This document shows positions 43,020 to 53,681 of a stretch of 64,000 nucleotides of DNA, one piece after another (the first letter of the stretch is position 1; each line of letters begins with the position of its first letter). The notes below the pieces were generated by a model. It was given only the letters and a program-made list of their open reading frames with translations. It ran no database searches and was not told the DNA's origin. Source of the stretch: an uncultured Synechococcus sp. Its GTDB lineage: Bacteria > Cyanobacteriota > Cyanobacteriia > PCC-6307 > Cyanobiaceae. The position numbers and the translations under genes were made by a program. The DNA lies in the NCBI GenBank assembly GCA_949373155.1, contig CASICK010000005.1, forward strand, positions 77,423 through 141,422. Direction: 5' to 3'.

Positions 43020-43934
43020 ATGAAAACGAGCATGAGCCGTTACAGCGCAATCCTCCCCAGTGAGCGCTTACCCGAATGGTTGAGACGGCCCATCGGCAAT
43101 GCCTCAGCGATTGAACAGGTGCAAACCCTGGTCAAACAAAATGGGCTGAACACGATTTGCGAGGAAGGCCGCTGCCCTAATCGGGGGGAGTGTTATGCAG
43201 CCGGCACCGCAACTTTTTTGCTAGGCGGCTCTATCTGCACCCGTAGTTGTGCGTTCTGCCAAGTGGATAAAGGCCGTGAGCCCGAAGCCTTGAACCCTGA
43301 AGAAGGAGAACGGGTGGCAGAAGCCGTGCTTCAGATGGGACTGCGCTACGTGGTTCTCACGGCCGTAGCCCGCGATGACCTTGAAGACCATGGGGCCAGC
43401 TTGTTCACAAGCGCAATGGCGGCGATCCGTGCCCGCAATCCATTGATCGCCATCGAGGTGCTCACTCCAGACTTCTGGGGCGGTGTAGCCGATCAAGACA
43501 AAGCCCTCCAAGCTCAACTGCAACGCCTGGCCACTGTTCTCAAGGCACAGCCCGTTTGTTTCAATCACAATCTTGAAACGGTGAAGCGACTCCAAGCCGA
43601 AGTCCGCCGTGGGGCGACTTACACCCGCTCGCTTGGGCTGCTTGCCGCGGCCAGAGAACTTGCCCCATCGATACCCACCAAAAGCGGCCTGATGCTTGGC
43701 TTGGGCGAGAGCAAAGATGAAGTCATCAACACCTTGAAAGACCTACGCAGTGTGGATTGTCAGCGCATCACGCTCGGCCAGTACCTCAGACCATCCTTGG
43801 CCCATATTCCTGTAGCGCGTTACTGGCACCCCACGGAATTTGAAGAGCTTGGGGCCATCGCCACCGACCTTGGTTTTACTCAAGTGCGCAGTGGGCCATT
43901 GGTTCGGAGCAGTTATCACGCGGCGGGCAACTGA
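43020..43934 (+). CDS. lipA: Lipoyl synthase
   Basis: A radical-SAM enzyme that inserts two sulphurs into octanoyl groups on lipoyl domains. The auxiliary cluster motif [12 protein letters not shown] and the radical-[12 protein letters not shown] motif are both present, as are [20 protein letters not shown] and [10 protein letters not shown]. The final RSSYHA segment is the conserved LipA C-terminus. The 304-residue length is normal. An in-frame TTG at 42993 overlaps recR; I use the ATG at 43020. Lipoate is needed by pyruvate dehydrogenase and the glycine cleavage system. Confidence 0.97.
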   Translation: MKTSMSRYSAILPSERLPEWLRRPIGNASAIEQVQTLVKQNGLNTICEEGRCPNRGECYAAGTATFLLGGSICTRSCAFCQVDKGREPEALNPEEGERVAEAVLQMGLRYVVLTAVARDDLEDHGASLFTSAMAAIRARNPLIAIEVLTPDFWGGVADQDKALQAQLQRLATVLKAQPVCFNHNLETVKRLQAEVRRGATYTRSLGLLAAARELAPSIPTKSGLMLGLGESKDEVINTLKDLRSVDCQRITLGQYLRPSLAHIPVARYWHPTEFEELGAIATDLGFTQVRSGPLVRSSYHAAGN

Positions 43935-44425
43935 GCCGCCCAGCGCTGCGCAGCTCGCTGCTGGACCTCGGCGCAATCCGCCGTCATCAGCGCGCCAGCA
44001 CCACCCCAAACCATCCGCAAAGGCAAGTCCCAAACTGCTGCCTCCACCTCATGCACCGTGCTGAAGCCACGTTGCTGGAAGTAGCGCACCAAGCGCCGAT
44101 GCTGGCCCTCTGCATCGCGTATCGCCAACAATCTGGCCCTTAAGCAAGGGGTGGACTCAAGCGCCCACGCCATGGTGGCAGCCCAGATCAGATCTCCCGT
44201 GCCAGCAGGAGATTGGGGCCGAACTCGCATGGTGTCGAGCTGCAATCCAGTTGTGGCGCCATAGGCCCAGGCCTTCATCTCTCCCTGGAGTTGCAAGCGA
44301 TCAGCGGCCAGCTGTTCAGCCACCACCAAGCGCAAACTCCACAGCCCTAGGGGACGTCCAACTTTGAGGCGCAGCAGCAAACCACGTTCTCGTGCCTGAG
44401 CTTCCAATTCATTGAGCATCAGCAC
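43916..44425 (-). CDS. GNAT-like acyltransferase family protein (putative)
   Basis: A 169-residue soluble protein. The C-terminal half, [20 protein letters not shown] then [20 protein letters not shown], resembles the final beta-alpha-beta part of GNAT acetyltransferases, where a helix leads to the RGF strand. The N-terminal half is helix-rich and arginine-rich without a classical Q/RxxGxG/A motif, so the enzymatic call is uncertain. It starts inside the end of the upstream GST-DUF952 gene (7-base overlap) and converges with lipA at its 3' end. Confidence 0.6.
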   Translation of the reverse strand: MLMLNELEAQARERGLLLRLKVGRPLGLWSLRLVVAEQLAADRLQLQGEMKAWAYGATTGLQLDTMRVRPQSPAGTGDLIWAATMAWALESTPCLRARLLAIRDAEGQHRRLVRYFQQRGFSTVHEVEAAVWDLPLRMVWGGAGALMTADCAEVQQRAAQRWAAQLPAA

Positions 44426-45396
44426 GCGGGCAGAGAAGAAAAAGGGCTCACCTCGACCACCGAGGCAATGGGAAGTGGGCCATACAGATGCGGGAAAAGC
44501 ACACCTGTATGAATGGCATCTGCGCGCAGGGGGGCAGAGACCAGCTTCGGATTGATTCTGAGCGTTAGGACAGCACCAGCGTCGGCATAGAACCGATCAA
44601 ACGTGGCTTGCACCTGCTCTTGCCAAGACAAATGAATAAATCCCACCTGCTCGAGGGACAAGCCGCGCGTTGATACGCGATAGTCGCCTCGCTGAACAGC
44701 AGCCTGCCAATCGGATTCCAAGGCGAGATGAAACAGCGGTTGATCGATGGGAATCGCAATGGCATCCGCCGGAAAAATCGGTTGCATTCCGCCTGGCGAC
44801 CAGGGATCAGCACGTTGCATCAACCGTTCCATCATCGGATCATCGAGAAAGCGCATGAGCCACTCCCGCAATGGGGCCAAGCGAGGATCAGCATCAAATC
44901 CACCCGCATCGGCCAGACGCCACTGCCTTACAAACGGCCATAGGGCCGCATCCGCCAACGCCATCCGGTCAGTCAGCAACCAGCCGTTCCTGCTGATGCG
45001 TTCGCTCCAGCTGCGCAGGATGACAAGGCCAGCCTGGCGATGGTCCTCCGTTGAGGCACCGGGATAACGATCGGTGTACTTGAAACGATCGAGATGATGC
45101 TTGAACGACCCATCATTTTCTTCAATTAGGAGAGCCGAGTCTTCAGCCTCCAACACGCCACATGGATCAGCCTGCTGCAAAGCCCAGCGCATGATCGCCA
45201 AACTTTCATCGATCACGCTGCCGTCGGCTAAGACCAGAACCGGAACCGTGCCTTTAGGAGAGGCCTCCAGCATCGCTGCGGGCTTGGCTTGGAGTTCAAT
45301 TTCTCTCCACTGCACCATGAGCCCAGCCTGGAGAAGGGCCCAGCGAGCACGCATCGCATAGGGACAACGGCGAAAGCTGTAAAGGATGGGCAACAA
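44419..45396 (-). CDS. Glutathione S-transferase-like protein fused to DUF952
   Basis: A two-part protein of 325 residues. Residues 1-205 are a GST: YSFRRCPYAMRARWALLQAG with the CPYA redox motif, PKGTVPVLVLADGSVIDESL for glutathione binding, and an all-helical C-terminal half. Residues from about 225 form a DUF952 domain: FHLALESDWQAAVQRGDYRV, GFIHLSWQEQVQATFDRFYA and FPHLYGPLPIASV. DUF952 has been likened to ADP-ribosylating folds, but its role is unknown. Fusion of the two was not something I could place in a named family. Confidence 0.85.
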   Translation of the reverse strand: MLPILYSFRRCPYAMRARWALLQAGLMVQWREIELQAKPAAMLEASPKGTVPVLVLADGSVIDESLAIMRWALQQADPCGVLEAEDSALLIEENDGSFKHHLDRFKYTDRYPGASTEDHRQAGLVILRSWSERISRNGWLLTDRMALADAALWPFVRQWRLADAGGFDADPRLAPLREWLMRFLDDPMMERLMQRADPWSPGGMQPIFPADAIAIPIDQPLFHLALESDWQAAVQRGDYRVSTRGLSLEQVGFIHLSWQEQVQATFDRFYADAGAVLTLRINPKLVSAPLRADAIHTGVLFPHLYGPLPIASVVEVSPFSSLPAC

Positions 45397-45431
45397 GCGA
45401 AGTCTGAAATCAAGTCATCGCCACTGAAGCA

Positions 45432-46367
45432 CTAGGCCTGAAGCCGGTCGATTTGCTGTTGGCGCATGGCGAATCTGCTGCGATCTGCATCTGTGAATTG
45501 ATCGATGCAATGCAAACACTGCACGCCCTTGATGTAGCTCGGCAGGGTTTGCTGCTCAGAGGAAACCGGCAAACCGCAGGCATGGCAAAGGGAGTAGTCA
45601 CCTCGTTCCAACTGATGATTGAGCGCAACGCGCTGATCAAACACGAAACACTCCCCTCGCCAACGGCTGTTCTGCTCTGGAACCTCTTTGAGATAGCGAA
45701 GAATGCCTCCACGCAAATGATGGACTTCGCCAAATCCCTGCTGTTGCAAAAAACTGCTGGCCTTTTCACAGCGGATGCCTCCCGTGCAAAACATCGCAAT
45801 CCGCTGAGGTCCCTCTCGTGCAACACGAGGGCGAAGCTCTTGATCCACCCAGTCAGGAAAGTCCCGGAAGCTTTCCGTTTGCGGATTCAAGGCCCCTGCA
45901 AAACTGCCAATAGCCACCTCATAGGTGTTGCGCGCATCGATCACCAGCGTGTCGGGATCATCAATCAAGGCATTCCAGTCTTGAGGATCTACATAGGTGC
46001 CAACACTGTCTCGAGGATCCACTTGAGGTTGTCCAAGCGTCACGATCTCTCGCTTGCTCCTGGCCTTAAAGCGTCGAAACACTTGATCAGGATTCCAGCT
46101 GCGCTTCACCTCCAAGCAGTCGTAATGGGCATCACCAAGCGGAAGTTGGCTGCGTAGGAGGGAGAGCAATCGCTCCACTCCGAACGAAGGTCCACAGACC
46201 GTGCCGTTCACACCTTCAGCAGCGATCAACACTGAACCGAGAACGGCTTCAGCTTGCGCCAGGGGAGGCAGAGCGCTTAGCAGCTCCTGTTGATCCGCCT
46301 CAGCCAACGGGGTAAAGACATAAAAAGCTGCAACAAGCAGATCACCCTGGATCCCATTCGCTCCCAT
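45432..46367 (-). CDS. trhO: tRNA uridine(34) hydroxylase (TrhO)
   Basis: A 311-residue rhodanese-domain protein of the UPF0176/YceA family that makes 5-hydroxyuridine at tRNA position 34 using O2. The N-terminal YVFTPLAEADQQELLSALPP domain is followed by the rhodanese core VIDARNTYEVAIGSFAGALN and the active-site loop MFCTGGIRCEKASSF. The C-terminal cysteine region YSLCHACGLPVSSEQQ ... GVQCLHC probably binds zinc. Its start overlaps bioB's stop by one base, so the two are cotranscribed. Confidence 0.94.
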   Translation of the reverse strand: MGANGIQGDLLVAAFYVFTPLAEADQQELLSALPPLAQAEAVLGSVLIAAEGVNGTVCGPSFGVERLLSLLRSQLPLGDAHYDCLEVKRSWNPDQVFRRFKARSKREIVTLGQPQVDPRDSVGTYVDPQDWNALIDDPDTLVIDARNTYEVAIGSFAGALNPQTESFRDFPDWVDQELRPRVAREGPQRIAMFCTGGIRCEKASSFLQQQGFGEVHHLRGGILRYLKEVPEQNSRWRGECFVFDQRVALNHQLERGDYSLCHACGLPVSSEQQTLPSYIKGVQCLHCIDQFTDADRSRFAMRQQQIDRLQA

Positions 46368-47347
46368 CAGGCAGCCGCAGGGGAGTGCCAGTTGGCCTGC
46401 ACACCGGCAGTGCGAAGCAGCTCACGGTCAGCCTCCACAGCAGGGTTTCCAGTCGTGAGGAGCATTTCGCCATAAAAAATCGAATCCGCACCAGCCTGCA
46501 AACACAAAATCTGAGCTTCGCGGCTGAGCTGTTCCCGACCAGCACTCAAGCGAACCCGACTGCCAGGCATCAGGATCCTCGTGACGGCAATCATGCGAAC
46601 CAACTCGATGGGATCGATGGGGGGGAGTTCCTCGAGCGGAGTGCCCTCCACCGCCACCAACGCGTTGATCGGGACGCTCTCTGGATGGGGGTTGATCGAC
46701 GCCAACACCTGCAGCATGGAAGCCCTGTCCTTCACGGTTTCCCCCATACCAATAATCCCTCCGCAGCAGAGGGTCACACCCGCTTGACGCACCCGCTCAA
46801 GCGTCTCCAGACGTTCTTGAAAGGTCCGAGTGGTGATGATCTTGTCGTAATGCTCAGGACTGGTATCGAGGTTGTGGTTGTACGCCGTTAGACCGGCTTC
46901 AGCGAGACGTTTGGCCTGGTCATCGGTGAGCATGCCGGCGGTAACGCAGGCTTCCATCCCCAAGGCACGCACGCCACTCACCATCTGCAACATGGCGTCG
47001 AATGGGGCACCTTCGCGGATTTCACGCCAAGCCCAGCCCATACAAAATCGGTCCGCACCAGCCTGCTTGGCAGCTTTGGCACGTTCTAAAACAGGAGCAA
47101 CCTGCAATTCGGGCTGGCCTGTGACATCACTGCTGTGATGCATCGATTGGGGGCAGTAAGCGCAGTCTTCTTCGCACCCACCGGTTTTGACACTTAAAAG
47201 CGAGGCCAACTGGACGTGATATCCAGGGTTAGACGCACGATGAACCCCCTGGGCACGCCAAAGCAAATCCATCAAGGGAAGATCCAGAAGCGCTTCGATC
47301 TCGCTTCGTGTCCAGTCATGGCGCACTTCAACCGCTTCCGTCATCAA
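46367..47347 (-). CDS. bioB: Biotin synthase
   Basis: A radical-SAM enzyme that converts dethiobiotin to biotin. The motif [20 protein letters not shown] provides the three cysteines of the radical cluster. [20 protein letters not shown] and [15 protein letters not shown] follow, and the [27 protein letters not shown] segment contains the Arg that binds the second cluster. The 326-residue length is normal. It belongs to the same minus-strand series as uppS and trhO. Confidence 0.97.
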   Translation of the reverse strand: MMTEAVEVRHDWTRSEIEALLDLPLMDLLWRAQGVHRASNPGYHVQLASLLSVKTGGCEEDCAYCPQSMHHSSDVTGQPELQVAPVLERAKAAKQAGADRFCMGWAWREIREGAPFDAMLQMVSGVRALGMEACVTAGMLTDDQAKRLAEAGLTAYNHNLDTSPEHYDKIITTRTFQERLETLERVRQAGVTLCCGGIIGMGETVKDRASMLQVLASINPHPESVPINALVAVEGTPLEELPPIDPIELVRMIAVTRILMPGSRVRLSAGREQLSREAQILCLQAGADSIFYGEMLLTTGNPAVEADRELLRTAGVQANWHSPAAA

Positions 47348-47393
47348 CCCTGAGAGAGAACCTCGAACCCTCAGGATCCCAGAGCATCGGCAA

Positions 47394-48167
47394 TTAGACC
47401 ACTAAGCCCCCAAAGCGACGGGTTCGGCTTTGGTAATCCAAGAACGCTCCAACTAAGGCCTCACGCCCGAAATCGGGCCAGAGGACATCGGTGACGTGGA
47501 TTTCGGCGTAAGCAAGCTGCCACAGCAAAAAATTGCTGATTCGATGTTCACCACTGGTGCGAATCAAGAGATCGGGATCGATTTCACCGGCTGTGAACAG
47601 TTCGGCAGCGAGGGTGTGCTCGTCGATCTCGGAGGGTTCAAGCTCCCCAGTTGCTGCCCGTTCAGCCAGCCGCCTAGCGGCAAGAACCAGCTCGTGCCGT
47701 CCTCCGTAGTTGGTACAGACGTTGAAATGAATTCCATCGTTCAACGCGGTGCGGTTCGTCGCTTCATCGATCAAGGACTGAAGACGGGACGGCAGGGGCT
47801 CAAGATCGCCAAGAAAACGAATCCGCACCCTCTCGGCCTCCAAGGTCTGAAGCTCGCGTTCGAGCACCCGCTCAAACAGGGTCATCAAAAAATTAACTTC
47901 GTCGCCTGGGCGAGACCAATTTTCTGTGGAGAAGGCGTAGGCCGTGAGAGCCTTCACACCCCAATCACTGCAACGACGCAAGGTCGTTTTCAGGGCCTCA
48001 ACGCCTGCCCGATGCCCCATCACACGCGGTAAGCCCCTTGATTGAGCCCAGCGTCCATTGCCATCCATGATCACTGCCACGTGGGCTGGCAAACGCTGAG
48101 GATTGATCTCGGCAGGACAAGCCTCAATCCGCGCATCATCTGAACTAGCGACCAAGCGTTGACTCAA
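47394..48167 (-). CDS. uppS: Isoprenyl transferase (UppS)
   Basis: A cis-prenyltransferase making undecaprenyl pyrophosphate, the lipid carrier for peptidoglycan and polysaccharide synthesis. The key motifs [20 protein letters not shown] then [33 protein letters not shown] and the C-terminal [20 protein letters not shown] are all present. The 257-residue length fits. It overlaps cdaA by four bases, so translation is coupled. A bioB gene follows after 46 bases. Confidence 0.97.
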   Translation of the reverse strand: MSQRLVASSDDARIEACPAEINPQRLPAHVAVIMDGNGRWAQSRGLPRVMGHRAGVEALKTTLRRCSDWGVKALTAYAFSTENWSRPGDEVNFLMTLFERVLERELQTLEAERVRIRFLGDLEPLPSRLQSLIDEATNRTALNDGIHFNVCTNYGGRHELVLAARRLAERAATGELEPSEIDEHTLAAELFTAGEIDPDLLIRTSGEHRISNFLLWQLAYAEIHVTDVLWPDFGREALVGAFLDYQSRTRRFGGLVV

Positions 48168-48997
48168 AGTGATGAGTCCTGTGAAGCACTTTTCACGCTA
48201 CGTGAAGACCCGGTTTTCGCTGAGCTTGAGGACACCGGAGCGGCCATCAACTCGGTCAATAAATCCTGAAGACGCGAACTGGTGATCGGACGTTCCAGCT
48301 TGCCCTGATTCGCAAGCGACAAGGTGCCTGTTTCTTCAGACACCACGACACAGATGCAGCGGTCAAAACGTTCGGTAATGCCTAAGGCCGCGAGGTGTCT
48401 TGTGCCATAGCGACTGATGCCTTGACGCGACAGCGGCAAGATCACGCCAGCAGAAAGAATGCGATTTCCCTTCAGCACCACGGCACCGTCATGGAGAGGT
48501 GTGTCGGAGGCAAACAAATTGAGAAGGAGTTCACTGCTCAACTGAGCATCAACGGTCACCCCTGGATTCAGGAAATCCTCGGGGCGCAAATCACTCCCTA
48601 AATCCACCACAATCAAGGCACCGCGACGCGATTTAGATAAGCGACCTGCGGCATCGGTGAGTTGAGCGACGGTGCTGGCGGTCGCTCTGAGCTTGCTTTG
48701 AGGATTACCCAACAAAACGGCGAGTCGCCCTGTTCCGAGCAGCTCCATCAACCGACGCAATTCACCCTGCCAAAGAATGGCTAGAGAAAGAGAACAAGCA
48801 AGAACCAATGCATCGACCAACGTCGATGTCAGCGGGAGGTTAAAGAACCGCTTGACGAACCACGCAAGAGCAACAAGAAACAGGTAACCCCTTAACAGCC
48901 AAAGGGTTCGCTGCTCGTTGACTCTCGTGAAGAGAAGAAAACCGAGAGCAGAGGCGCATAAAACGTCGATCAGCAGGCGAAGTTGCAACACCGCCAT
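48164..48997 (-). CDS. cdaA: Diadenylate cyclase (CdaA-type)
   Basis: Synthesises the second messenger c-di-AMP from two ATP. Three N-terminal hydrophobic helices (about residues 7-24, 33-50 and 56-73) anchor it in the membrane. The DAC domain then carries [20 protein letters not shown] (DGA motif) and [20 protein letters not shown] (RHxxA). The 277-residue length is right for CdaA/DacA. It lies between lysA and uppS on the same strand, overlapping uppS by four bases. A C-terminal serine-rich tail is extra. Confidence 0.95.
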   Translation of the reverse strand: MAVLQLRLLIDVLCASALGFLLFTRVNEQRTLWLLRGYLFLVALAWFVKRFFNLPLTSTLVDALVLACSLSLAILWQGELRRLMELLGTGRLAVLLGNPQSKLRATASTVAQLTDAAGRLSKSRRGALIVVDLGSDLRPEDFLNPGVTVDAQLSSELLLNLFASDTPLHDGAVVLKGNRILSAGVILPLSRQGISRYGTRHLAALGITERFDRCICVVVSEETGTLSLANQGKLERPITSSRLQDLLTELMAAPVSSSSAKTGSSRSVKSASQDSSL

Positions 48998-49027
48998 TCC
49001 GTTTATGCACCTCTCAGAACTTCAATA

Positions 49028-50419
49028 TCAGTGTACCGAGCGCAGGCGATCTGGCATCAGGTCATAACGCAGTAAATCCTCTGGCTGCTCACGCCGCTGA
49101 ATCAGTTCAGCCTGTCCTTGATGCACCAACACAGCGGCGGGTCTAGGAATCCTGTTGTAGTTCGAGCTCATCGAGAGGTTGTAGGCACCCGTGGCAAGAA
49201 CCACCAGCACCTCACCACTGCGGCAAGACGGAAACGACAAATCCTTGAGCAACACGTCGCCGGATTCACAGTGCTTCCCGGCCAAAGTGATGGTTTCATC
49301 TGCCGGCGCAAGGGGGCGGTCCGCAAGACATGCCGTGTAGTTCGACTGATAAGTGATCGGACGCGGGTTGTCGCTCATGCCACCGTCAACGGAGACGTAA
49401 GTGCGAATGCCTGGAACCACCTTGCGCGCGCCGACGGTATAAACCGTCACGCCACTGGATGCCACCAGAGAACGACCCGGCTCGCACATCAAACGTGGCA
49501 ATTCAAGTCCGCGCTCCCGGCAGGCCACGGTCACCGCTTCTGACACAACCTTGACCCAAGCATCGATCGACGGTGGATCGTCGGATTCGACGTAGCGAAT
49601 TCCAAGACCCCCACCAACGTTGAGATCACGCACTGGGTGACCGAGCTCACGGGCCAATTTGAGGGCATCAGCCATCACAGCCGCTAAATCTCGATGCGGA
49701 TCCAGTTCAAAAATCTGCGATCCGATGTGCGCGTGTAGACCTTCAACGCGTGCCCAGGCACACCCAGCCAATGCTGTCAGTACAGGCTGCAACTGGTCGG
49801 GATCAAACCCGAATTTGCTGTCTAAGTGTCCCGTACGGATGTACTCGTGGGTATGGCATTCGATGCCGGGCGTGAAACGCAACATCAAGCGAACTGGTGC
49901 TCCGTCTTTGGGGACGAGATCAGCTAGGCAATCCAGATCGTGCTGGTTATCAGCTACCACCATCACGCCGCTGCTATAGGCGAGGGCGAGCTCCTCCACA
50001 GATTTGTTGTTCCCATGTAGCACCATGCGTTCTGGAGGCATGCCTCCATTGAGCGCTGTGAGCAGCTCTCCAGCGGACACGGCATCAAGGCCAAGCCCTT
50101 CTGAGGCCACGAGGCCTGTTAGAGCGAGAGAACTATGGGCTTTAGATGCATACACGGCAAGGGAATCACCGGGGTAATGACGCCTTAGGGCCTCGCGATA
50201 CTCCTGAGCCGAGGCACGGATGCTGGTCTCATCAAGGACGTAAAGCGGGGTGCCGTATCTCTCTGCGAGTTCGCTCAGAGGGCAGCCTCCCACCATCAGA
50301 CGGCCCTGATCATCAAGCTCAGCCGACACGGGAGCCAGATTGCGATTGGGGCTGACGGGATCACAGCCGGATTCATAAGGTGTGGCCAAAGCGTCCTCAG
50401 AAGTAGGCGTTCGGGGCAA
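49028..50419 (-). CDS. lysA: Diaminopimelate decarboxylase
   Basis: Final enzyme of lysine synthesis, a PLP-dependent alanine-racemase-fold decarboxylase. PLP Lys lies in SLAVYASKAHSSLALTGLVA. HAHIGSQIFE, VGGGLGIRY, CEPGRSLVASSGVTV and the C-terminal CESGDVLLKDL and GAYNLSMSSNYNRIPRPAAV (dimer-active-site Cys and Tyr) are complete. The 463-residue length includes an extra N-terminal stretch of about 30 residues. It is first in the minus-strand series ahead of cdaA. Confidence 0.96.
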   Translation of the reverse strand: MPRTPTSEDALATPYESGCDPVSPNRNLAPVSAELDDQGRLMVGGCPLSELAERYGTPLYVLDETSIRASAQEYREALRRHYPGDSLAVYASKAHSSLALTGLVASEGLGLDAVSAGELLTALNGGMPPERMVLHGNNKSVEELALAYSSGVMVVADNQHDLDCLADLVPKDGAPVRLMLRFTPGIECHTHEYIRTGHLDSKFGFDPDQLQPVLTALAGCAWARVEGLHAHIGSQIFELDPHRDLAAVMADALKLARELGHPVRDLNVGGGLGIRYVESDDPPSIDAWVKVVSEAVTVACRERGLELPRLMCEPGRSLVASSGVTVYTVGARKVVPGIRTYVSVDGGMSDNPRPITYQSNYTACLADRPLAPADETITLAGKHCESGDVLLKDLSFPSCRSGEVLVVLATGAYNLSMSSNYNRIPRPAAVLVHQGQAELIQRREQPEDLLRYDLMPDRLRSVH

Positions 50420-50430
50420 TCTAGGTAGCG

Positions 50431-50904
50431 ATGCTTCTCAACCCTGCCCCCCCCACCATCAGACTCCATCGAAAGCATGCTTTGGCATGCCTGAAACTCG
50501 ATGCCCGAGCTCTCAATGGCCTTTGGACATCAGACCATTGGGAGCGAGAACTCTCCGATTCACAGAGAATTTGTGTTGGGATTGCTGCCGGGGAAGACAC
50601 ATTGTTGGCAATGGCCTGCGCCTGGGTTGTTTTGGATGAACTCCAAATCACTGTGCTTGCTGTTGAACCGGAGCAACGGCGCCGCGGACTGGGCCGAACT
50701 GTCTTGAAACAGCTGCTGCTTGATGCCACAAGTGCCGGGGCTAGACACGCCATCCTGGATGTAGCCGAGGACAACCTTGGGGCACAAGCGCTTTACAGCT
50801 CATTTGGCTTCCAAACTGTTGGTCGCCGAGACCGCTATTACCGCGACGGCAAGAACGCCTTGATTCAGTCGCTAGAGATGCAAACAGGAATCAAACTGAA
50901 TTAA
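50431..50904 (+). CDS. rimI: GNAT acetyltransferase, RimI-like
   Basis: A 157-residue N-acetyltransferase. The acetyl-CoA motif VEPEQRRRGLGRTVLKQLLL and the following ILDVAEDNLGAQALYSSFGF then VGRRDRYYRDGKNALIQSLE are typical of RimI/Ard1-type alpha-amino acetylation of ribosomal S18 or other proteins. It starts 12 bases from the divergent lysA. The gene symbol follows the family pattern; the substrate is not proven. Confidence 0.82.
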   Translation: MLLNPAPPTIRLHRKHALACLKLDARALNGLWTSDHWERELSDSQRICVGIAAGEDTLLAMACAWVVLDELQITVLAVEPEQRRRGLGRTVLKQLLLDATSAGARHAILDVAEDNLGAQALYSSFGFQTVGRRDRYYRDGKNALIQSLEMQTGIKLN

Positions 50905-51094
50905 ATCAATTCAGCACTCAGCTGGTAGGGATACCCGCACTGATCGAACAGAAACCCGCACTACATTTCTGCATTGATTAACACTTTTTCAGGGTCTCAG
51001 CCCAAATCACTACTGGGATCTGCGTTGGTATCGAGAGTGATCACAACAACTCTTTATCCCTGATAGCTTGGTTTCACCATTAACGGCCCTCAAG

Positions 51095-53674
51095 ATGTTC
51101 GAGCGGTTTACCGAGAAGGCCATCAAGGTGATCATGCTGGCCCAAGAAGAGGCCCGTCGCCTCGGCCACAACTTTGTTGGAACTGAGCAAATTTTGTTGG
51201 GTTTGATCGGTGAGGGCACTGGCGTCGCCGCCAAGGTCCTCAAGTCGATGGGCGTCAACCTAAAAGATGCTCGGGTTGAAGTTGAAAAAATCATTGGCAG
51301 GGGATCCGGCTTCGTTGCCGTTGAAATTCCTTTCACTCCCCGTGCCAAGCGTGTTCTTGAACTCTCTTTAGAAGAGGCAAGGCAGCTCGGGCACAACTAC
51401 ATCGGCACTGAGCATCTCCTCTTAGGTCTCATTCGCGAGGGAGAAGGTGTTGCTGCACGAGTGCTCGAAAATCTTGGGGTCGACCTGGCGAAGGTGCGCA
51501 CCCAAGTGATTCGCATGCTCGGCGAAACCGCTGAGGTTGGTGCTGGAGGCGGCGGAGCTAAAGGATCCACCAAAACACCAACTCTCGACGAATTCGGCAC
51601 GAACCTCACTCAACTTGCGACTGAAGCAAAACTGGATCCTGTTGTGGGACGCCAAAAAGAGATCGAGCGGGTCATTCAAATTCTCGGCCGACGCACCAAA
51701 AACAATCCAGTCCTCATTGGCGAACCTGGCGTTGGCAAAACTGCCATTGCCGAGGGCTTAGCCCAACGGATTCAGCAAGGCGATATCCCAGACATTCTTG
51801 AAGAGAAGCGAGTTCTCACTCTGGACATCGGCTTGCTTGTTGCAGGTACGAAATACCGCGGGGAGTTTGAGGAACGGCTTAAAAAGATTATGGAAGAGAT
51901 CAAATCAGCCGGCAATGTGATCTTAGTGATCGACGAAGTCCACACGTTGATCGGTGCTGGCGCAGCTGAAGGTGCAATTGATGCAGCAAACATTCTCAAG
52001 CCAGCATTAGCTCGAGGTGAACTCCAATGCATTGGAGCAACCACACTTGATGAATACCGCAAACATATTGAGCGTGATGCTGCTCTGGAACGTCGTTTCC
52101 AACCCGTCACGGTGGGCGAACCTTCCATTCCAGAAACCATTGAAATTCTGAGGGGACTGCGTGAGCGCTACGAGCAGCACCATCGACTCAAAATCACTGA
52201 CGCAGCCCTTGACGCAGCTGCAACATTGGGGGATCGCTATATCTCCGATCGTTTCCTTCCAGACAAAGCCATTGATCTGATTGACGAAGCTGGAAGCAGA
52301 GTTCGCTTGCTTAATTCCAAGTTGCCTCCTGCAGCCAAGGAAGTTGACAAAGAGCTCCGCGCCGTCCAGAAGGAAAAGGAGGATGCTGTTCGCGAACAAG
52401 ATTTCAGTCGTGCAGGAGAACTACGCGACAAAGAAGTTGAGTTGCGTGAAAAGATCCGTACGTTGCTGCAAAGCAGTCGAGAAGAATCCCCAGTCAATAC
52501 TGGGGATGAGGCCCAAACCACTGAGGCAGAAGTGGGAGAAGCCGTGGCCTCTGATTCCACAGAGGGATCAGTAGCAAAACCACAACTTCTCACCACTCCT
52601 ATCGTGGATGAGGAAGATATCGCACACATTGTGGCCTCATGGACTGGGGTTCCAGTTCAGAAGCTCACAGAAAGTGAGTCCTTCAAATTGTTGAACATGG
52701 AGGAAACTCTTCATCAGCGTTTGATCGGACAAGATGAAGCCGTTAAAGCAGTTTCCAAGGCAATTCGTCGTGCACGAGTTGGCCTGAAAAACCCCAATCG
52801 GCCGATTGCCAGCTTCATTTTCTCGGGCCCTACAGGCGTAGGCAAAACAGAGCTCACAAAGGCTCTAGCCGCCTATTTCTTCGGTAGCGAAGAAGCGATG
52901 ATCCGTCTTGACATGTCCGAATTCATGGAAAGACATACGGTCAGCAAATTGATCGGCTCTCCTCCGGGATATGTGGGATTTAACGAAGGAGGGCAGCTCA
53001 CTGAAGCGGTTCGTCGTCGTCCTTACACCGTTGTGCTCTTCGACGAAATCGAGAAGGCTCATCCCGATGTTTTCAACTTGCTTCTGCAACTTCTAGAGGA
53101 CGGTCGCTTGACCGATTCCAAAGGAAGAACCGTTGATTTCAAAAATACCTTGATCATCATGACCTCGAACATTGGTTCGAAAGTGATTGAAAAGGGTGGC
53201 GGAGGTCTCGGCTTTGAATTCTCTGGTGAGAATGCTGAGGAGAATCAGTACAACAGGATTAAATCTCTTGTGAATGAGGAGCTGAAGCAGTATTTCCGGC
53301 CTGAATTCTTGAATCGTCTCGATGAAATCATTGTCTTCCGTCAACTCAATCGTGAGGAAGTGAAAGACATCGCGGAGATCATGCTGAAGGAAGTGTTCGC
53401 TCGAATCGGCGACAAGGGGATCACCTTGACGGTCTCCAACGCCTTCAAAGAGCGTCTTGTGGAGGAGGGATACAACCCTGCTTACGGAGCAAGGCCTCTA
53501 CGTCGTGCGGTCATGCGCCTTCTCGAAGACAGCCTGGCGGAGGAAGTTCTCACCGGCCGCATTAAGGAAGGTGATTCTGCTGAAGTGGACATCGACCACG
53601 ACAAAAAAGTGGTTGTCCGCCACCTCAACACCACCACCCCAGTGACACCCCAATTGGCCAACGCTGGAATTTGA
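51095..53674 (+). CDS. clpC: ATP-dependent Clp protease ATPase ClpC
   Basis: The Hsp100 chaperone ring that feeds proteins to ClpP, essential in cyanobacteria. Two Clp N-domains ([40 protein letters not shown]) are followed by AAA domain 1 with [18 protein letters not shown] and a UVR-type middle helix pair. AAA domain 2 has [20 protein letters not shown] and the ClpP-docking loop region GLGFEFSG, then the sensor-2 [20 protein letters not shown]. At about 859 residues the length is normal. I begin at ATG 51095; an upstream in-frame start at 51068 would add nine residues. The promoter should lie in 50905-51067. Confidence 0.97.
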   Translation: MFERFTEKAIKVIMLAQEEARRLGHNFVGTEQILLGLIGEGTGVAAKVLKSMGVNLKDARVEVEKIIGRGSGFVAVEIPFTPRAKRVLELSLEEARQLGHNYIGTEHLLLGLIREGEGVAARVLENLGVDLAKVRTQVIRMLGETAEVGAGGGGAKGSTKTPTLDEFGTNLTQLATEAKLDPVVGRQKEIERVIQILGRRTKNNPVLIGEPGVGKTAIAEGLAQRIQQGDIPDILEEKRVLTLDIGLLVAGTKYRGEFEERLKKIMEEIKSAGNVILVIDEVHTLIGAGAAEGAIDAANILKPALARGELQCIGATTLDEYRKHIERDAALERRFQPVTVGEPSIPETIEILRGLRERYEQHHRLKITDAALDAAATLGDRYISDRFLPDKAIDLIDEAGSRVRLLNSKLPPAAKEVDKELRAVQKEKEDAVREQDFSRAGELRDKEVELREKIRTLLQSSREESPVNTGDEAQTTEAEVGEAVASDSTEGSVAKPQLLTTPIVDEEDIAHIVASWTGVPVQKLTESESFKLLNMEETLHQRLIGQDEAVKAVSKAIRRARVGLKNPNRPIASFIFSGPTGVGKTELTKALAAYFFGSEEAMIRLDMSEFMERHTVSKLIGSPPGYVGFNEGGQLTEAVRRRPYTVVLFDEIEKAHPDVFNLLLQLLEDGRLTDSKGRTVDFKNTLIIMTSNIGSKVIEKGGGGLGFEFSGENAEENQYNRIKSLVNEELKQYFRPEFLNRLDEIIVFRQLNREEVKDIAEIMLKEVFARIGDKGITLTVSNAFKERLVEEGYNPAYGARPLRRAVMRLLEDSLAEEVLTGRIKEGDSAEVDIDHDKKVVVRHLNTTTPVTPQLANAGI

Positions 53675-53681
53675 GGCAACC

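Noticed and set aside
45453..46157. 234-codon plus-strand frame opposite trhO
   Set aside because: Shadow frame; the minus strand encodes a complete, motif-rich TrhO.
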